Origin: Candidatus Tectimicrobiota bacterium
Lineage (GTDB): Bacteria; JACPUC01
NCBI GenBank assembly: GCA_016192455.1
Contig: JACPUC010000003.1
Coordinates: 301,082 to 365,081 of the forward strand
Direction: 5' to 3'
Length of the DNA: 64,000 nucleotides
A program made the translations under genes and the position numbers. Each line of letters starts with the position of its first letter. The stretch's first letter is position 1. Shown piece after piece: positions 16,074-24,769 of this stretch. Under the pieces are notes generated by a model. That model searched no databases and had not been told where the DNA came from. It worked only from the letters and a program-made list of their open reading frames with translations.

Positions 16074-17699
16074 ATGACGTCGCGCCCCTACCCCGACCTG
16101 CACGATCACCTCGCGGCGCTCGATCGCCACGGCCTGCTGGTGCGCGTGCGGCGGCCCATCAACAAGGAGACCGAGCTCCATCCCCTGGTGCGCTGGCAGT
16201 TCCGCGGCGGCATTCCGGAGGCGCAGCGGCGGGCGTTCCTCTTCGAGCAGGTGGTGGGGGCGCGCGGCGAAGCCTACGCCATGCCGGTGCTGGTCGGCGC
16301 GCTGGCGGCCAGCCGGCGCATCTACAGCCTCGGCATGGGCTGCCCGCTCGAGGAGATCGGCCCGCGCTGGTGCCAGGCCGCGCGGAACCCGCTGCCGCCG
16401 CGCCGCGTGGATTCGGCGCCGGCGCAGGAGGTCCTGCACCTGGGGGACGAGAACGAGGAGCCCGGCCGCGGCATTGACATGCTGCCGGTGCCGATCTCGA
16501 CTCCCGGCTTCGACATCGCCCCCTTCCTCACCGCCGGCCATTGGGTGACGCGCGACCCGGACAGCGGCATCCAGAACGTCGGCACCTACCGCGCCCAGGT
16601 GAAGGGGCGGATGCGCCTCGGCCTGAACGCCTCGATCGAGATGGGGCAGGGCATCCACGAGCACTGGTGCAAGTACCGCGCACGCGGCCGCCCCATGCCG
16701 GCGGCCATCGTTGTGGGGGCGCCGCCGGTGTTCAGCTACGCCGCCGCGCAGAAGCTGCCGCGCGATGTGGATGAGTTCGCCGTTGCCGGGGCGCTCGCCG
16801 GGGCGCCGCTGAACGCCGTGCGCACCATGACCGTCGACCTCCTGGTGCCGGCCGAGGCGGAGATCATCATCGAGGGCTTCGTGGACACCCAGGCGCTGGA
16901 GCCGGAAGGGCCGTTCGGCGAGTCGCACGGCTACGTCAACCTGCAGGAGCTGAACCCCTTCTTCGATGTTACCGCCATCAGCCACCGGCGCGACGCCATC
17001 TTCCTCTCCATCATCAGCCAGGTGACGCCGAGCGAGAGCAGCCTCATCAAGCAGGTGGCGTACGAGCCGCTCTTCCTCGCCTACCTGCGGGACGAGCACG
17101 GCCTGGCAAGCGTCGCGCAGGTGGCCCTGCATGAGCCGCTCACCAACCTGCGCAAGCTCGTCGTCGTGCAGATGCGCGAGCCCGGCGAGGCGGAGGCGTG
17201 GAAAGCCCTCGAGGCCGCCGCCGCGTACCATCCCTCCATCGGCAAGCTCATCATCGCCGTTGATGAGGACATCGATCCGCGCAACCCCGACGCCCTCTTC
17301 TGGGCCCTCTCCTACCGCATGAACCCGGAGCGCGACCTGCGGCTGCTCCCCGGACGCTCCGCCGGCCATGGGCCCCTCGGCATGCAGGCCGAAGGCGCCG
17401 ACGCGGCGCTCCTCTTCAATGCCGTGCGCAAGCGCGCCTACCCGCCGGTCTCCCTGCCGCGGCGTGAGTACATGGAGCGGGCCCGGGCAATCTGGGAGGA
17501 GCTGGCTCTGCCGCCGCTGCGGCCCGAGGCGCCCTGGCACGGCTACCCCTTGGGTCTCTGGAGCGAGAGTTTCGAGGAGGCCGCCGAGCGCGCCGTGCGG
17601 GGCGACTACTGGCGGACCGGCGAGGAGCTGATCGAGCGCCGCGTGCCGGGCGGCGAACCGAACACCAGCACGTTTCGGCCTGATGCGAAGCAGCAGTGA
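16074..17699 (+). CDS. UbiD-family prenylated-FMN decarboxylase (copy 1)
   Basis: A 541-residue UbiD-type (de)carboxylase that should need prenylated FMN. The active-site Glu pair lies in EGPFGESHGY (about residues 278 and 283), and the conserved Arg is in QNVGTYRAQ. The N-terminal LHDHLAALDRHGLLVRV and C-terminal DEDIDPRNPDALFWAL segments are canonical. ATG 16074 is chosen because GAGGAGAAAC precedes it and the open frame back to 15798 overlaps the hydrolase gene. The substrate is probably an aromatic or unsaturated acid. No UbiX flavin prenyltransferase gene is in the window. Confidence 0.92.
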   Translation: MTSRPYPDLHDHLAALDRHGLLVRVRRPINKETELHPLVRWQFRGGIPEAQRRAFLFEQVVGARGEAYAMPVLVGALAASRRIYSLGMGCPLEEIGPRWCQAARNPLPPRRVDSAPAQEVLHLGDENEEPGRGIDMLPVPISTPGFDIAPFLTAGHWVTRDPDSGIQNVGTYRAQVKGRMRLGLNASIEMGQGIHEHWCKYRARGRPMPAAIVVGAPPVFSYAAAQKLPRDVDEFAVAGALAGAPLNAVRTMTVDLLVPAEAEIIIEGFVDTQALEPEGPFGESHGYVNLQELNPFFDVTAISHRRDAIFLSIISQVTPSESSLIKQVAYEPLFLAYLRDEHGLASVAQVALHEPLTNLRKLVVVQMREPGEAEAWKALEAAAAYHPSIGKLIIAVDEDIDPRNPDALFWALSYRMNPERDLRLLPGRSAGHGPLGMQAEGADAALLFNAVRKRAYPPVSLPRREYMERARAIWEELALPPLRPEAPWHGYPLGLWSESFEEAAERAVRGDYWRTGEELIERRVPGGEPNTSTFRPDAKQQ

Positions 17700-17739
17700 G
17701 GAGAGGATGGGGCGGGCGTCCCGCCGGTTTGGCGCATCG

Positions 17740-18185
17740 ACAGGCTGGACGCCTGTCCAGCACGCTGCGCGCTCTCTGCGCCTCCGCGGTTCAATCAAAT
17801 GCACCGCGGAGACGGGAGGAGGAGGAACCACTGATGGACACGGATGCACACCGATATCCGTTTCCCTCCACGGTTCCCTGCATGCCGATGGTAGGGGCGG
17901 TTCGCGAACCGCCCCTGCGGTCGATGAACAGGACGCCTGCCTGCCTCGATAAGAAGCGTCGAAGCGGTTGATTTGACGTGACGGTGAGGCTGACGTTCAT
18001 GCGGCCAGCGTCCTTCACCTCCGCGCTCTCCGCGCCTCGGCGGTTCAATCAAATGCACCGCGGAGACGCGGAGGACGCGGAGAAGGGAGGGGAAGGAACC
18101 ACCGGTGGACACGGGTTCACCCAGCTATCAGTGTCCATCCGTGTTCATCAGTGGTTCCATGTTCATCAGTGGTTCGTTTTTCGAC
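17740..18185 (+). repeat. pair of CGCGGAGACGC-type intergenic repeats
   Basis: Two adjacent copies (about 17740-17960 and 18015-18180) of a second repeat family. Each has CTCCGCGCCTCCGCGGTTCA, a short spacer with GCACCGCGGAGACG that is complementary to it, then GGAACCACTGATGGACACGG and a TATCAGTGTCCATCCGTGTT-like segment that folds back on the former. A GGTTCGCGAACC hairpin is nested in the first copy. I recall similar repeats from many environmental genomes. The gap between the UbiD and dienelactone-hydrolase genes holds nothing else. Confidence 0.75.
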
Positions 18186-18239
18186 AGAATGCCTACGGGA
18201 TAGGCTGGAGAAGGGCCGGCGAGGCTTGTGCCGTCGGCC

Positions 18240-18977
18240 TCAGCCCAGGTGGCGGTGCAGGAAGGCCAGGGTGCGCTGGAAAGCCGCCTCGGCGGCGCGC
18301 GGGTCGTAGTGTGTCGGCAAGGTGTCGTTGTGGAAGGCGTGCCGCGCCCCTGGTTGGATGACCAGCTCGAACGGCTTGTGGTACTTCCGCATCAGGCGCT
18401 CGATACGCCGTCCGGTGACCGCCGGCACGCAGGCGTCCTCGCCGCCGTAGAAGCTCAGCACCGGGCAGGTGATGGCGCGCAGGAGGGTGATGGGCGCGGG
18501 CGCGTTGCCGTAGAAGGAGACGGCGGCGCGCAGGCGCGGGTCGCTGGCGGCGAAGCGGTAGACTTGCTCGCCGCCCCAGCAGAAGCCGAGGGCCGCCAGC
18601 CCCGTCACCGACGGCTTGGCTTGCCGCAGGTACTCCGCGAAGGAGCGAGCCAGCCGCAGCATCTGCCGGGGGGGGACGCGGAGCGCCGTTGAGCAGGCTT
18701 CGTCCACGCGCTCGACCACCACGTGCCCGCCGAGGGCCAGGAGGAAAAAATCCGGCGCCATGGCGAGGTAGCCGGCGCGCGCCAGGCGCCGCGCCACGCC
18801 GCGCAGGTAGGGGGTGAGGCCGTACTTCTCGTGGAAGAGCAGGATGGCCGGGCGCGGGCGGTCGTCGTCGGGGCGCGCCTCGTAGGCGTAGGAGGTCTGG
18901 TCGTTGACGCGGAGCTGCACGAGGCCGCAGAGGAGCCCTTCCTCGCTCGCCGTGCTGCTGGGGGGAAGCTCTGCCAT
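18240..18977 (-). CDS. dienelactone hydrolase family protein
   Basis: A 245-residue cytoplasmic hydrolase with the family triad: Cys133 in GFCWGGEQ, Asp181 in FYGGEDACVP and His213 in PGARHAFHN. Dienelactone hydrolases open dienelactones in chlorocatechol and related pathways, but many members act on other esters. ATG 18977 gives a normal start; the frame upstream to 19574 is repeat DNA. It is isolated between two repeat blocks and convergent with the upstream UbiD gene. Confidence 0.88.
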   Translation of the reverse strand: MAELPPSSTASEEGLLCGLVQLRVNDQTSYAYEARPDDDRPRPAILLFHEKYGLTPYLRGVARRLARAGYLAMAPDFFLLALGGHVVVERVDEACSTALRVPPRQMLRLARSFAEYLRQAKPSVTGLAALGFCWGGEQVYRFAASDPRLRAAVSFYGNAPAPITLLRAITCPVLSFYGGEDACVPAVTGRRIERLMRKYHKPFELVIQPGARHAFHNDTLPTHYDPRAAEAAFQRTLAFLHRHLG

Positions 18978-19003
18978 GTGGTCATCTCGTCCTAGTGTTA
19001 CGG

Positions 19004-19378
19004 CAGACACATTCCATCCTTCATCGGACGCCTTCTTCGGGCCATGTGGTGGGGGAGTTTTTGCGGAAGACCCTCCGCCGCCGACGTGGCCGGAGACGAG
19101 CCGCTCCTCGGGAGATCCCGCCGCCGCGGCTAGGGGAATCGTCCGCAGATTACACGGATGACGCAGATTGAATCTGCGCAATCTGCGCAATCTGCGGATC
19201 ACTCGGGAGAGATCGTGAACCTGCGCGAATGCCTCGCCACGCGCCTCCTTTGTTTCCCCACACCCCCTGTTCCGTAGGGGCGGTTCGCGAACCGCCCCTA
19301 CCAGTCGGGGTGCGCGAGGGGGCGAGGCTCCCTCGCAAATTGTTGCGATAGAATTTGTGAAACAGCACACGAGGCGCG
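19004..19378 (-). repeat. long composite repeat, inverted partner of the copy at 24770
   Basis: In reverse orientation it ends TAGTGTTACGGCAGACAC and begins with GTGCTGTTTCAC at its right edge (about 19360-19378). Inside are a CCGCAGATTACACGG / AATCTGCGGAT dyad, a GGTTCGCGAACC hairpin and the ACGCCTTCTTCGGGCCATGTGG arm. A near-identical stretch in opposite orientation lies at 24770-25152. Confidence 0.8.
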
Positions 19379-19705
19379 GAGCGCCTCGCCCGTGGTTCGC
19401 GCCCGCCCCTCCTGCACTCCTCCAGCCAGCGTAAACTTTGGCGCGCGTCGCTGCAAGGGCTGAGGGCATGGCCGCGTCCGTTTGGAGGGGCGGAGGCGTC
19501 GGTTGTGAACAGGGGCGAGCGGGGAATGAATCTTGCTGTCGTTCCTGTTCGAGATGCTGTGTTCGCGCTGGCACGGGACCATGCGCGTGGCTATCTTGTA
19601 GAGTAAAGGGAGCGGCACGGGAGGCGTGGCGGCCGCGGCGTCTCGGCCGCCGGGGCGCCGGACACGGCCCGCGGGGTGACGCGCTCCACGGCAGAGGACC
19701 AGCGC

Positions 19706-21325
19706 ATGCTGGACGTCTACATCGCAGGAGCCGGCATGACGCGCTTCGGGAAGCGCCCGGAGCCGCTCAGCGTCCTGGTGCGCGAGGCCGCCGAGATGGC
19801 CCTGCGCGCCGCCGGCCAGGGGGCGGTGGAGGCCCTCTACGTCGGCGTCATGAATGCCGAGCAGTTCACCGGCGACAGCAACGTCGCCAGCGAGCTGGTG
19901 GACGCGCTCGATCTCACCGGCATCCCGGCGGTGCGCCTGGAGACCGCTTCGGCGACCGGGGCGGCGGTCTTCCACGCCGCGGCCCAGGCGGTGGCGGCGC
20001 GGGTGTACCAGAGCGTGCTGGTGGTGGCGGGCGAGAAGATGACCGATCGGCCGGCGCCGCTGGTCACCGGCATCCTCGCCGAGGTGCTCGATCGCGACGA
20101 ACGCCTCTGCGGCCTCAGCATGCCCGCCGCGGCGGCGCTGATCACCCTGCGCTACGCCAGCGAGCAGCGCCTGACGCCCGAGCAGCTCAGCAAGGTGCTG
20201 GCGCGCATCGCCGTGAAGAACCACGCGAACGGCGCCCTCAACCCCTATGCGCAGTTCCGCCAGGGCCTCAGCGAGGAGCACTACCTGAGAAGCGCCTTCG
20301 TGGCGGACCCCCTGCGCCTCTACGATTGCGCCCCGATCTCGGACGGCGCGGCGGCGCTGGTCCTCACCTCGACGCCGCGCCCCGTGCGCGTGCTGGGGCT
20401 GGGGAACGGCACCGACTACGTGGCGCTGCGGCTGCGGCGCAGCCTCACCTCCTTCGAGGCCACCAGGCGGGCGGCGGAGCTGGCCTTCCGCATGGCGCGC
20501 CTCACCCCGGCGGCGATTGACCTGGCCGAGGTGCACGACGCCTTCACCTCGTTCGAGCTGATCGGCTGCGAGGACCTGGGTCTCTTCGCCCCCGGCGAGG
20601 CCCTGAAGGAAATGGAACGGGGCGCCACCGAGCTGCGCGGGCGACTCCCCGTCAATCCCTCCGGCGGCCTCAAGGCGCGCGGCCATCCGGTGGGGGCGTC
20701 CGGCCTGGCGCAGATCGTCGAGCTCACCTGGCAGCTCGAGCAGTCCCTCCCCGCCGAGCGCCGCGTGCCGCGCGCCGAGTGCGCCCTCGCCCAGAGCATC
20801 GGCGGGCTGGCGAGCAACAACTTCGTCACCATCCTGGGCAAATCGCGCGCCGGGCCGCTCGCCGCGGCGGGGCGGTGGAGCAGCGCCGCGCCGCGGGCCG
20901 TTGCCGACTCCGCCAAGGGTGGTGCCGGTGCCAATGGGGCGCGGCGGTCGAGCGGGGCCCCGAGCCAGGGGGGCGAGCGGCCGAAGGCGCGCCCGCGGCA
21001 GGAAGGCATCGACGCCGTGGGCGAGGTGGAGACCTTCACCATCTCGCGCCGACCGCCGGCGGGGTTCCCCGCGCCGCTCGTGCTGGCGATCGTGCGCGAC
21101 CGCTTCGGACGGCGAGCCGTGGCGCGGACGCGGAACAATTTGCCGGTGCGCATCGGCCAGCAGGTCTACATCACCACGAAGGGGGGCGTCCACGAGCTGG
21201 CGCCGAAGAGCAGGCTGCGCCGCCTCGGCGTCCTGGCGCGGCGGCAGTATCGACGCCTCAGGCAGCGTCTGCCGGGTGGCGTGCGCCGCGCCGCGAGCGA
21301 TGACGCGGCGGGACGCGCCGCCTGA
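19706..21325 (+). CDS. thiolase-like protein fused to a DUF35-type OB domain
   Basis: About 539 residues from ATG 19706. Residues 1-385 or so are an SCP2/Ltp-type thiolase fold: YIAGAGMTRFGK, VHDAFTSFELIGCEDLG, NPSGGLKARGHPVGASG and AQSIGGLASNNF. The usual catalytic Cys region (CASG) reads ETASATGAAVF, so Ser82 takes the Cys place, and the second thiolase Cys is also absent. After a 50-60-residue low-complexity linker comes a DUF35 OB-fold (GEVETFTISRRPPAGFPAPL ... VRIGQQVYIT) without a zinc ribbon. In known complexes these parts are separate subunits (as in Ltp2 with ChsH2). Aldolase or acyl-CoA-binding activity is more likely than thiolysis. Confidence 0.85.
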   Translation: MLDVYIAGAGMTRFGKRPEPLSVLVREAAEMALRAAGQGAVEALYVGVMNAEQFTGDSNVASELVDALDLTGIPAVRLETASATGAAVFHAAAQAVAARVYQSVLVVAGEKMTDRPAPLVTGILAEVLDRDERLCGLSMPAAAALITLRYASEQRLTPEQLSKVLARIAVKNHANGALNPYAQFRQGLSEEHYLRSAFVADPLRLYDCAPISDGAAALVLTSTPRPVRVLGLGNGTDYVALRLRRSLTSFEATRRAAELAFRMARLTPAAIDLAEVHDAFTSFELIGCEDLGLFAPGEALKEMERGATELRGRLPVNPSGGLKARGHPVGASGLAQIVELTWQLEQSLPAERRVPRAECALAQSIGGLASNNFVTILGKSRAGPLAAAGRWSSAAPRAVADSAKGGAGANGARRSSGAPSQGGERPKARPRQEGIDAVGEVETFTISRRPPAGFPAPLVLAIVRDRFGRRAVARTRNNLPVRIGQQVYITTKGGVHELAPKSRLRRLGVLARRQYRRLRQRLPGGVRRAASDDAAGRAA

Positions 21326-21388
21326 GTCGCCGCGCCGTCCTCATCTCCTCGCACTCACGCCGGGCCGGCAGGGAAACGCCGCGCCTCC

Positions 21389-21850
21389 TCACTCCTCCTC
21401 GATGGCGCCGCTGAAGGAGAGGGCGATGCCGCGCTTCACGCTGTTGGCGGCCGGGCAGCCCGCCTCATGCACGGCGAGGGCGCGCTCGGCCTCCCGCCGT
21501 TTCCCTTTCGGCACCTTCACGTGGTAGGTGATGCGGATGTCGGTGATGAGGGGCCGGCCGTCAACCTTCTCGATGACGCCCTCGACCTCGGACCAGAGCT
21601 TGTTCGGTGAGCTGGGTATGCCGCGCGCCTCCAGCGCGCCCCCGAGGGTGCCGGTCATTCAGCCGGCGACGGCGGCGATGAGATGGTCGAGGGTGGTGGG
21701 GCGGTCCTCCACCGCGTCGAGGCCGTACAGGTGCTTGATGCCGCCGTGCACGCCGTAGGTGATGGGCTCGAAACCCTCGATGTAGGCGCGGCGGATGGGG
21801 GTCGCGTCCTTGTAGATTTTTACCCTCGTGGTGTGCAGAATCTCTCCCAT
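21389..21850 (-). CDS. OsmC-family protein, predicted selenoprotein (in-frame UGA = Sec64)
   Basis: Read through one UGA (21661-21659), the gene gives a 153-residue OsmC-like thiol peroxidase fold. The N-terminal part (MGEILHTTRVKIYKDATPIR to TTLDHLIAAVAG) is joined to the C-terminal part (MTGTLGGALEARGI to FSGAIEEE). In the family the residue after AAVAG is the catalytic Cys; here it is UGA. The second conserved Cys (Cys132, HEAGCPAAN) is intact. The start has a strong AGGAGGAG site. A hairpin just after the UGA fits a bacterial SECIS. OsmC-like selenoproteins are known in bacteria. The alternative is a nonsense mutation or a split gene restarting at the adjacent ATG. Confidence 0.8.
21623..21639 (-). 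promoter_or_regulatory. SECIS-like hairpin downstream of the OsmC UGA
   Basis: On the minus strand the mRNA reads GCGCGC-UGGAG-GCGCGC: a perfect six-pair stem and a five-base loop whose second base is G. The loop begins 25 nt after the UGA, within the 16-37 nt spacing known for bacterial SECIS. A further GGG/CCC pairing is possible outside the stem. In GC-rich DNA such hairpins also occur by chance. Confidence 0.6.
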
Positions 21851-22087
21851 GGGCTCCTCCTGAACTGTGGCGCGGGCGTCGGCGGGGCGCGCGTTGCTGG
21901 GGGCGCGCCGCGGTTGGTCGTACTGTAGCAACTCCGCGCCCCGACGCGCAAAGGTCCTGTGCGGCCGGGAGCGCGCTGCGGCGGCGCCTCGGCGCCGGGG
22001 GCTTGTTCCGCTGCCGCAGGGTTCACTACAATAGGAGGGCCGGCAGAAGAGTTTCCCGCAGGACGCTTGCGCTGACGAGGTTCCGCC

Positions 22088-23110
22088 ATGCCTGCCAACC
22101 TCACCCCGCAGTACCACGCCGCCGAGCAGGTCTTCCGCGAGGCGAAGACGACGGAGGAGAAGATTGCCGGGCTCGAGGAGATGCTGCGGCTCATCCCGAA
22201 GCATAAGGGGAGCGAGAAGCTGCAGGCCGATCTGAAGAGGCGGCTCTCGAAGCTGCGGCATGAGGAGCAGAAGACAGCGGGGGGCAAGCGCGCCGGGCAC
22301 CGCATTCCGCGGCAGGGAGCGGGGCAGGTGCCCCTCGTCGGCGCGCCGAACGTCGGCAAATCGGCGCTGCTGTGCGCTCTCACCCAGGCCAGGTCCGAGG
22401 TGGCCCCCTACCCGATGACCACCTTCACGCCGACGCCGGGGATGATGCCGTTCGAGGATGTCCAGATTCAGCTCATCGACCTGCCGCCGTTGCTGGCGGA
22501 CCACGTGGAGTCCTGGGTCTTCGAGCTCATTCGGCCGGCGGACCTTCTCCTCCTCCTGGTCGATCTCACCGCGGTCGATCCGCTCCAGCAGGTGGACGGC
22601 GTGTGCGAGCAGCTCGCCGGCAAGCGCATCGCCGTGTATGGGGCGCCTGCCTGCGGGGGGACCGGCAACGGGCCGGAGGGGATAGGGGAGGCGCCGCCGG
22701 GCGGCGTGGCGAAGCCGACGCTCCTCGTCGGCACGAAGCTCGATGGCGCCAAGGCGGACGACAACGCAGACTTCCTGCGGGAGTACTACGCCGGGCGCTT
22801 CCCGTTCGTCGCCGTCACGATCGCGGATGCCCCGACCCTCGAAAGCTTCCGCAGGACCGTCTTCACGGCGCTCAGGGTGTTGCGCGTCTACACCAAGGCG
22901 CCGGGCAGGAAAGAGGAGCGCGGCGTCCCCTACGTGCTGCCGCAGGGCTCGACGGTGTGGGAGGTGGCGAATCTCGTGCACAAGGAGGTGGCGGCGAGCC
23001 TGAAGTATGCCCGCATCTGGGGGGCGCGCGCCTATGATGGGCAGCGGGTGACGCGCGACTACGTCGTGCAGGATGGGGACCTCATCGAGCTGCATGTCGG
23101 CGGCGCCTGA
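22088..23110 (+). CDS. DRG/Obg-like GTPase with C-terminal TGS domain
   Basis: 340 residues. A helical N-terminal region (KTTEEKIAGLEEMLRLIPKH) precedes a GTPase core: G1 GAPNVGKS at 85-92, a switch region with PMTTFTPTPGMM, G3 as DLPPL (usually DxPG) and G4 as GTKLD (usually NKxD). A TGS domain follows (YVLPQGSTVWEVANLVHKEV ... YVVQDGDLIELH), as in eukaryal/archaeal DRG proteins. Ribosome-associated GTPase function is the family expectation. A Gly/Pro-rich insert lies before G4. It is transcribed divergently from the OsmC gene. Confidence 0.88.
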   Translation: MPANLTPQYHAAEQVFREAKTTEEKIAGLEEMLRLIPKHKGSEKLQADLKRRLSKLRHEEQKTAGGKRAGHRIPRQGAGQVPLVGAPNVGKSALLCALTQARSEVAPYPMTTFTPTPGMMPFEDVQIQLIDLPPLLADHVESWVFELIRPADLLLLLVDLTAVDPLQQVDGVCEQLAGKRIAVYGAPACGGTGNGPEGIGEAPPGGVAKPTLLVGTKLDGAKADDNADFLREYYAGRFPFVAVTIADAPTLESFRRTVFTALRVLRVYTKAPGRKEERGVPYVLPQGSTVWEVANLVHKEVAASLKYARIWGARAYDGQRVTRDYVVQDGDLIELHVGGA

Positions 23111-23184
23111 GGCCGGCCGCGCCGAGTCTGCGACAGCGCGGGCCGCCCGCTGAGGCGCAACGGCTGCTGACTCCGGCGCGCGGC

Positions 23185-23400
23185 GAGTCTCCTCCGCCTC
23201 CGCGCTCTCCGCGCCTCCGCGGTTACATGGATTGCACCGCGGAGACGCAGAGGACGCGGAGAAGGGAGAGGAAGAAACAACCGGTGGACGCGGGTTCACA
23301 CAAATATCAGTGTCCATCCGTGTTCATCAGTGGTTCTTTGCATCCCGCTGGTAGGGGCGGTTCGCGAACCGCCCCTACGGTCACCGGGCGGCGCGCCTGC
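23185..23400 (+). repeat. CGCGGAGACGC-type repeat, copy 3
   Basis: Same family as at 17740-18185: CGCGCTCTCCGCGCCTCCGCGG, CACCGCGGAGACGCAGAGGA, a TATCAGTGTCCATCCGTGTT segment and a terminal GGTTCGCGAACC hairpin. Confidence 0.75.
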
Positions 23401-23487
23401 TGCTTACAAAACAGGCTCGGAGGCGATTGAGGTCACGTGGCGGTGAGGCGGACGGTCCTACCCAATGTGCGCCAGGCTGGACGCCTG

Positions 23488-23690
23488 TCCGGCACGCTCA
23501 GCGCTCTCCGCGCCTCCGCGGTTCAATCGAATGCACCGCGGAGACGCAGAGGACGCGGAGAAGGCAAGGGAAAGAACCACGGATAGACACGGATGTACAC
23601 AGATATCAGTGTCCATCCGTGTTCATCAGTGGTTCTTGGCATCTCGCTGGTAGGGGCGGGGCTTGCCCCGCCCTCCGAGCCGCCTCCTCC
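23488..23690 (+). repeat. CGCGGAGACGC-type repeat, copy 4
   Basis: Near-identical to copy 3 but ending in the GGGGCTTGCCCC hairpin rather than GGTTCGCGAACC. Together with copy 3 and about 185 bp of further non-coding DNA, it fills the gap between the GTPase and the next EamA gene. Confidence 0.75.
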
Positions 23691-23875
23691 GAGCCGCCAC
23701 GCCGGGGCGCGGCAAGCGGCGCGCCCACACCCAGGATGCCGAACCCTTTGACATGAGAGACGGTCGCTCCCGGTAAGCCCCAAGTTCATCGCTTCGCGGG
23801 CGGGCCGGAGGCCCATCGGGAACTGCTTCTCCTCCCCCCCGGTCCTCTTTCTCTATCCCGACGCCCGAGCCCAGC

Positions 23876-24757
23876 ATGCCGACCATCTCCGCCGAAGTCT
23901 TTGCCCTCCTGAACGCCCTCTTCTATTCCGTCGCCGATGTCTCCCTGCGCGGCGCGCTGCGCTTCGCCTCGCCGGCCACCTGCATGGCGGGGATGCGCCT
24001 GAGCCAGTTCCTCTTCTACGCCGTGCTAGTGCTCGTCATCCAGGGCGTGCCGTCGCCGCCCGCCGCGGGAGTGGCCTGGTTCGTCGTCGCCGGCCTGGTC
24101 AGCCCGGCCCTCTTCAACATGCTCTATATCATCGGCATGAACCGCATCGGGATTGCCCGCGCCTCGCCGATCAAGGGCGCCTCTCCCCTCTTCGGCACCG
24201 CCGCCGCGGTGCTCATGTTGGGGGAGCGCCCCCTGCCGATCCACCTCCTGGGGATTCTCTTCGTGGCGGCCGGCATCGCCGCCATCTCGTTGGAGCCGCC
24301 GACGACGGCGGAGCGGAGCTGGAGACGGCGCGACGCCCTCTTCCCGATCGCCGCGGCCTGCTGCTCCGGGGTGGGGGCGGTCCTCTTCAAGTTCGGCCTG
24401 GCGGTCTACCCGGCGCCGCTGGCGGGGGCCACGCTGGCCTCGCTGTCGGCCGCCGTGGCGACCTGGGCGGCGATCCTCGCCGTCGGCCGTTTCCAGCCGC
24501 GCCAACTGCGCACGAAGGCCGGCCCCCTGGTGCTGCTGGCCGGCAGCATCGGCGGCACGGGGATGTTCTTCCACCTTGCGGCGCTGCAGGTCGGCGCCGT
24601 CTCGGTGGTGCTGCCGCTGGTGCAGATTTCGCCGCTCCTGACGGTGGGGATCGCGTTCTTCTTTCTGCATGGACTGGAAAGGGTGACGCTGCGCATTGTC
24701 CTGGGCGCCCTGCTGACTGTCGCCGGTGGCGTGCTGGTAACCGCCTTCCATGGGTAG
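23876..24757 (+). CDS. EamA-family (DMT) transporter
   Basis: A 293-residue, ten-segment transporter with two EamA repeats. The first contains NRIGIARASPIKGASPLFGTA and ends LGILFVAAGIAAISL; the second contains GAVSVVLPLVQISPLLTVGIA and ends LGALLTVAGGVLVTAF. It is of similar length to the EamA protein encoded at 12189 but differs clearly in sequence, so it is a distinct subfamily. Export or import of small metabolites is expected; the substrate is unknown. Confidence 0.9.
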   Translation: MPTISAEVFALLNALFYSVADVSLRGALRFASPATCMAGMRLSQFLFYAVLVLVIQGVPSPPAAGVAWFVVAGLVSPALFNMLYIIGMNRIGIARASPIKGASPLFGTAAAVLMLGERPLPIHLLGILFVAAGIAAISLEPPTTAERSWRRRDALFPIAAACCSGVGAVLFKFGLAVYPAPLAGATLASLSAAVATWAAILAVGRFQPRQLRTKAGPLVLLAGSIGGTGMFFHLAALQVGAVSVVLPLVQISPLLTVGIAFFFLHGLERVTLRIVLGALLTVAGGVLVTAFHG

Positions 24758-24769
24758 GCGGAGGCGGGG

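Noticed and set aside
21389..21658. OsmC C-terminal half as an independent 89-residue gene
   Set aside because: It lacks its own ribosome binding site, would miss the catalytic residue and half of the fold, and is in register with the upstream half through a single UGA.
17740..23690. Regularly repeated sequences that could be a CRISPR array
   Set aside because: The repeats are long, internally palindromic, occur in only two pairs and have no short regular spacers or cas genes.
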